Positions 19,241 to 21,876 of a stretch of 21,876 nt of DNA are shown piece by piece. The position numbers and the translations under genes were made by a program. Each line of letters opens with the position of its first letter. Positions within the stretch are counted from its first letter, which is position 1. Source of the DNA: Larix sibirica (Eukaryota > Streptophyta > Pinopsida > Pinales > Pinaceae). The stretch is taken from contig NWUY0300055858.1 of assembly GCA_004151065.3 (NCBI GenBank), positions 12,640 to 34,515 of the forward strand, given 5' to 3'. Below the pieces are notes generated by a model. It saw only the letters and a program-made list of their open reading frames with translations. It searched no databases and had not been told where the DNA came from.

Positions 19241-21600
19241 TCTGACTGATACATAGCTCACGTGGGAGCCGCACGAGAAGCCAATGGTGATCCAAATACC
19301 TATAAACAGATTGTTCAGTTTAGCTCAGATTTAATAATTAGTTAAAGGGTTAATTAAATAGATAATTTCCATTAATGGGTATTTAGATTTTTTTCTGTTA
19401 GTTGAAGTTTCTATATGAAACACAATAATCCAAAACAAAACAAAAGATTTGTCAATAGAACTGTTCATTGGAGAGCCATTTCCTAGATCAAACGCAATAG
19501 TTAAAAACTTAAAAGCAGGCCGTATATAATTAATGCTATAGCGTCTTAGTATAGAAAGTTTAAATTTATTTTTCTTCCTTCATTGATCATCTTAATGGCG
19601 GGCAGGAGGAAGTCTTAGAATGCTCAATGTCGCTTCATTCCCAGTTTGCTAAATCCAACCATAAATTTGGCCCTACACGTACAGAACTTAAACATGATCG
19701 ACTGTCGCAATATCGAGAACAGAAGCACATTGTTTTCAGGCCCGGCCTTTAATGTTCATTAATGGTGTATGTGGTCAATTTTGTATATTAAATAGTCCTT
19801 TCAGCTCTAAAAACGGAAGCTACAGGCTCCGGCTGGCTTGTAGGCAAAACACAAAAGAACACTTGTGTTTCTCTAACTCCACTAATCCATTGATTCCCAT
19901 TACTATACACATGCAGGTGAATTTGTATGAAAAGAAGATTCGACCTACACGTTACAGATTCCTATTTACTTTCCACTCCGGCATTATAATCAAATGTTGC
20001 CATTATCTAATACGTGAACGGCCTCTTGACCGCCAACTCCTCTGTAGTTTGAGACTTTCATTGAAATCTCTAAATAAAAACCTACAGGCAATTAGCACGG
20101 CCATAGCTACATACCTAAACAATAAAAACGACAATACAGTTTTCTTAGTATTTCATCATATATTGAAAAACATGTTTTGCTGATTATAAAACATAGTAAT
20201 TTGTAATCAACAAACTTAGGAGGTATACAATGTATGGAAAGATATTTGACCAATTTTGGTAAAAAGGATGGTAGGTGCGTCGATAAAGGTAGAATCATTT
20301 TAAAATAAACAATTCGATTTTGTAAACTGTGTCATTGGGATTGCGTTAACAGATCTTTGAAAGGCGAGGAATCTCTAAACCCTAGTATTGTCTTTGAAAT
20401 GATGAATGTTTACCATCTAGATGTGTGGCATCTCTCGTCTGGAAAGCCAATGTGAATAAAGGTATAGCGTTTTATGTGGAAAGTTATTCTCAAACTTTGT
20501 AATTACAGTATTTCTCAAGTTCTCTTTTAACTTTACAGCATTCATCAAATTTCAGTCTTTCAACTTTTAAAAGTGAATATGTTTTCCGGCAATTCCATAA
20601 AGAATGTACCTGAAATTACTACTCACAATCGTTCGCTCTTAGAGATTTACTCGCCCCTCGTAATGAAGGCTTTATCATTTCCTCCCGCTGTAAACTATAA
20701 CTTTTGTCATTTCCTGCAACATTTGATTCGAAATTTGCATTTCTTTCAGATTTAAGCTACAGATTATGTCGAGGATTGGGCAAGAGATCCTTTAAACATT
20801 TTTCATCTGGGTGATATTCATTAGGGCTGGGAAGGAACAGAATATCATTTAGACATTTATTGCACATAAACTTATGAGCTCCAAACTTGCATTGCGAAAC
20901 AATTTCTAAACTTTCACAGCTGTTTAGGCGCTATGCCACTGTAAATGTGGCTCATATTGGCGCCCAGTTGCAATAATCGATATCAATTTTCCGTAAACTC
21001 TTTCCTTTTCTATTGAATAAGTATTTCTAATACTACGAAGAAAATGCTACTCATTGATATGGAGATGGTTTGGGCCTGTGAAAAGCGTCAGTTGGATTTC
21101 CTTGCAGCCATCCTCAATATAATTTTTTTTAACAATGTGGAGAAAATACTAAATGAACAGTGGGGACAATGTCCATAGAATATGGGATATAGAGGAAAGC
21201 TTCGGCTTGTGAGAAAACTCAGTGAGATTTCCTTATAGCTGTTCTCATTATCATGATGATCAAGTAGCAAGCCGCTTCTTCTCCTTTATATTTTGTTTGA
21301 AGGGCTAGATCTACAAAAGAGAGGTGATAAAATCTTATGCTTTTGAGCACATGACTGAGTAAGTGGTTCCATCTAATACTATTGTTATATGGAACTCAAA
21401 GATCAAATATGATAGGAGGATTTCTTCCAAATATGATGGAGGCATCAATTTTTAGAAGATCTCTTCACTTTTTTTATCATTATATTTAAGAGTGAAAATT
21501 TCAATTTTTAATAATTATCTTAATCGATATTAAAATTATATTGGATCTTATTAATGATAAAAGTTATCAGTAAAATTAATTTAAATGTTTTTAAAAGACT
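19241..21600. other. Non-coding DNA, no gene recognised
   Basis: The longest open frame (19752-20183, 143 codons) has no domain and no coding-like composition, and probably arises by chance. A telo-box-like AAACCCTA lies at 20377-20384. Two stretches, 21069-21128 and 21199-21256, look like a strongly diverged direct repeat sharing a (G/A)ATTTCCTT(G/A)(C/T)AGC core. Confidence 0.5.
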
Positions 21601-21809
21601 GTTGGGTGGGATGAATTGCTTGATAATGTTAAAAAGATAAATTGAAAAGTAGTTGGTTAGTAAATTTTTAAAAAAAAAATAGCTGACTACAAATAAAAGA
21701 GAACAAGTATTTGTTATTTGTTGGGTGGGATGAATTAATGTTAAAAACATAAATTGAAAAGTGGTTGGTTAGTGTATTTTATAAAAAAAAATAGCTAATT
21801 ACAAATAAA
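21601..21809 (+). repeat. Direct repeat, two copies of about 90-97 bp with 119-bp spacing
   Basis: GTTGGGTGGGATGAATT starts both copies (21601 and 21720). Both continue through AAATTGAAAAGT, GGTTGGTTAGT, a poly(A) run and ATAGCT..ACTACAAATAAA-like ends (to about 21697 and 21809). Small indels separate them. This is a local tandem duplication in AT-rich DNA. Confidence 0.85.
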
Positions 21810-21876
21810 CTAGTATAGATTAATTTTAAACCAGTATCTATCAAGATTTTTTAATTACTTTTCATAATATTTTATT

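Overview
The window is nuclear DNA of a seed plant with a large, retrotransposon-rich, AT-rich genome. A conifer or other gymnosperm is my best guess. The guess rests on the long gene-poor stretches, the style of the decayed Ty1/copia and Ty3/gypsy remnants, and single-N contig joins. It is an inference: no marker in the window fixes the species.

The one clear gene is a two-exon WIP-subfamily C2H2 zinc-finger transcription factor on the + strand (15667-16317 joined to 17025-17486, 370 aa), with its family signatures intact. Upstream of it lie a TATA-like site, a telo-box, a GA-rich motif, several upstream ATGs and a possible leader intron. Nothing else downstream to 21876 looks like a gene.

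Positions 1-5264 hold a decayed Ty1/copia element on the - strand. Its 5' LTR is 4651-5264, followed (reading leftwards) by a primer-binding site, gag, protease, integrase and the start of reverse transcriptase at the window edge. This stretch holds an apparent 1881-bp tandem duplication (1188-3068 and 3070-4950) whose copies abut a single N at 3069. It is almost certainly two overlapping contig ends that were not merged, not biology. A second N at 5275 separates the copia LTR from a + strand Ty3/gypsy fragment (5276-5487).

Positions 7712-9770 hold a second, heavily mutated Ty3/gypsy pol on the + strand with a relic chromodomain. Its RNase H and integrase catalytic codons are destroyed. From 9770 to about 15000 the DNA is AT-rich and non-coding. 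It contains a 19-bp minisatellite arranged in opposite orientations (12215-12677), a 114-bp tandem duplication (14318-14545) and a perfect hairpin (14621-14646). The 3' third carries two further local duplications (19131-19240 and 21601-21809).

I found no previously undescribed system. The most useful observations are the false duplication, the architecture of the WIP gene leader, and the bidirectional minisatellite.
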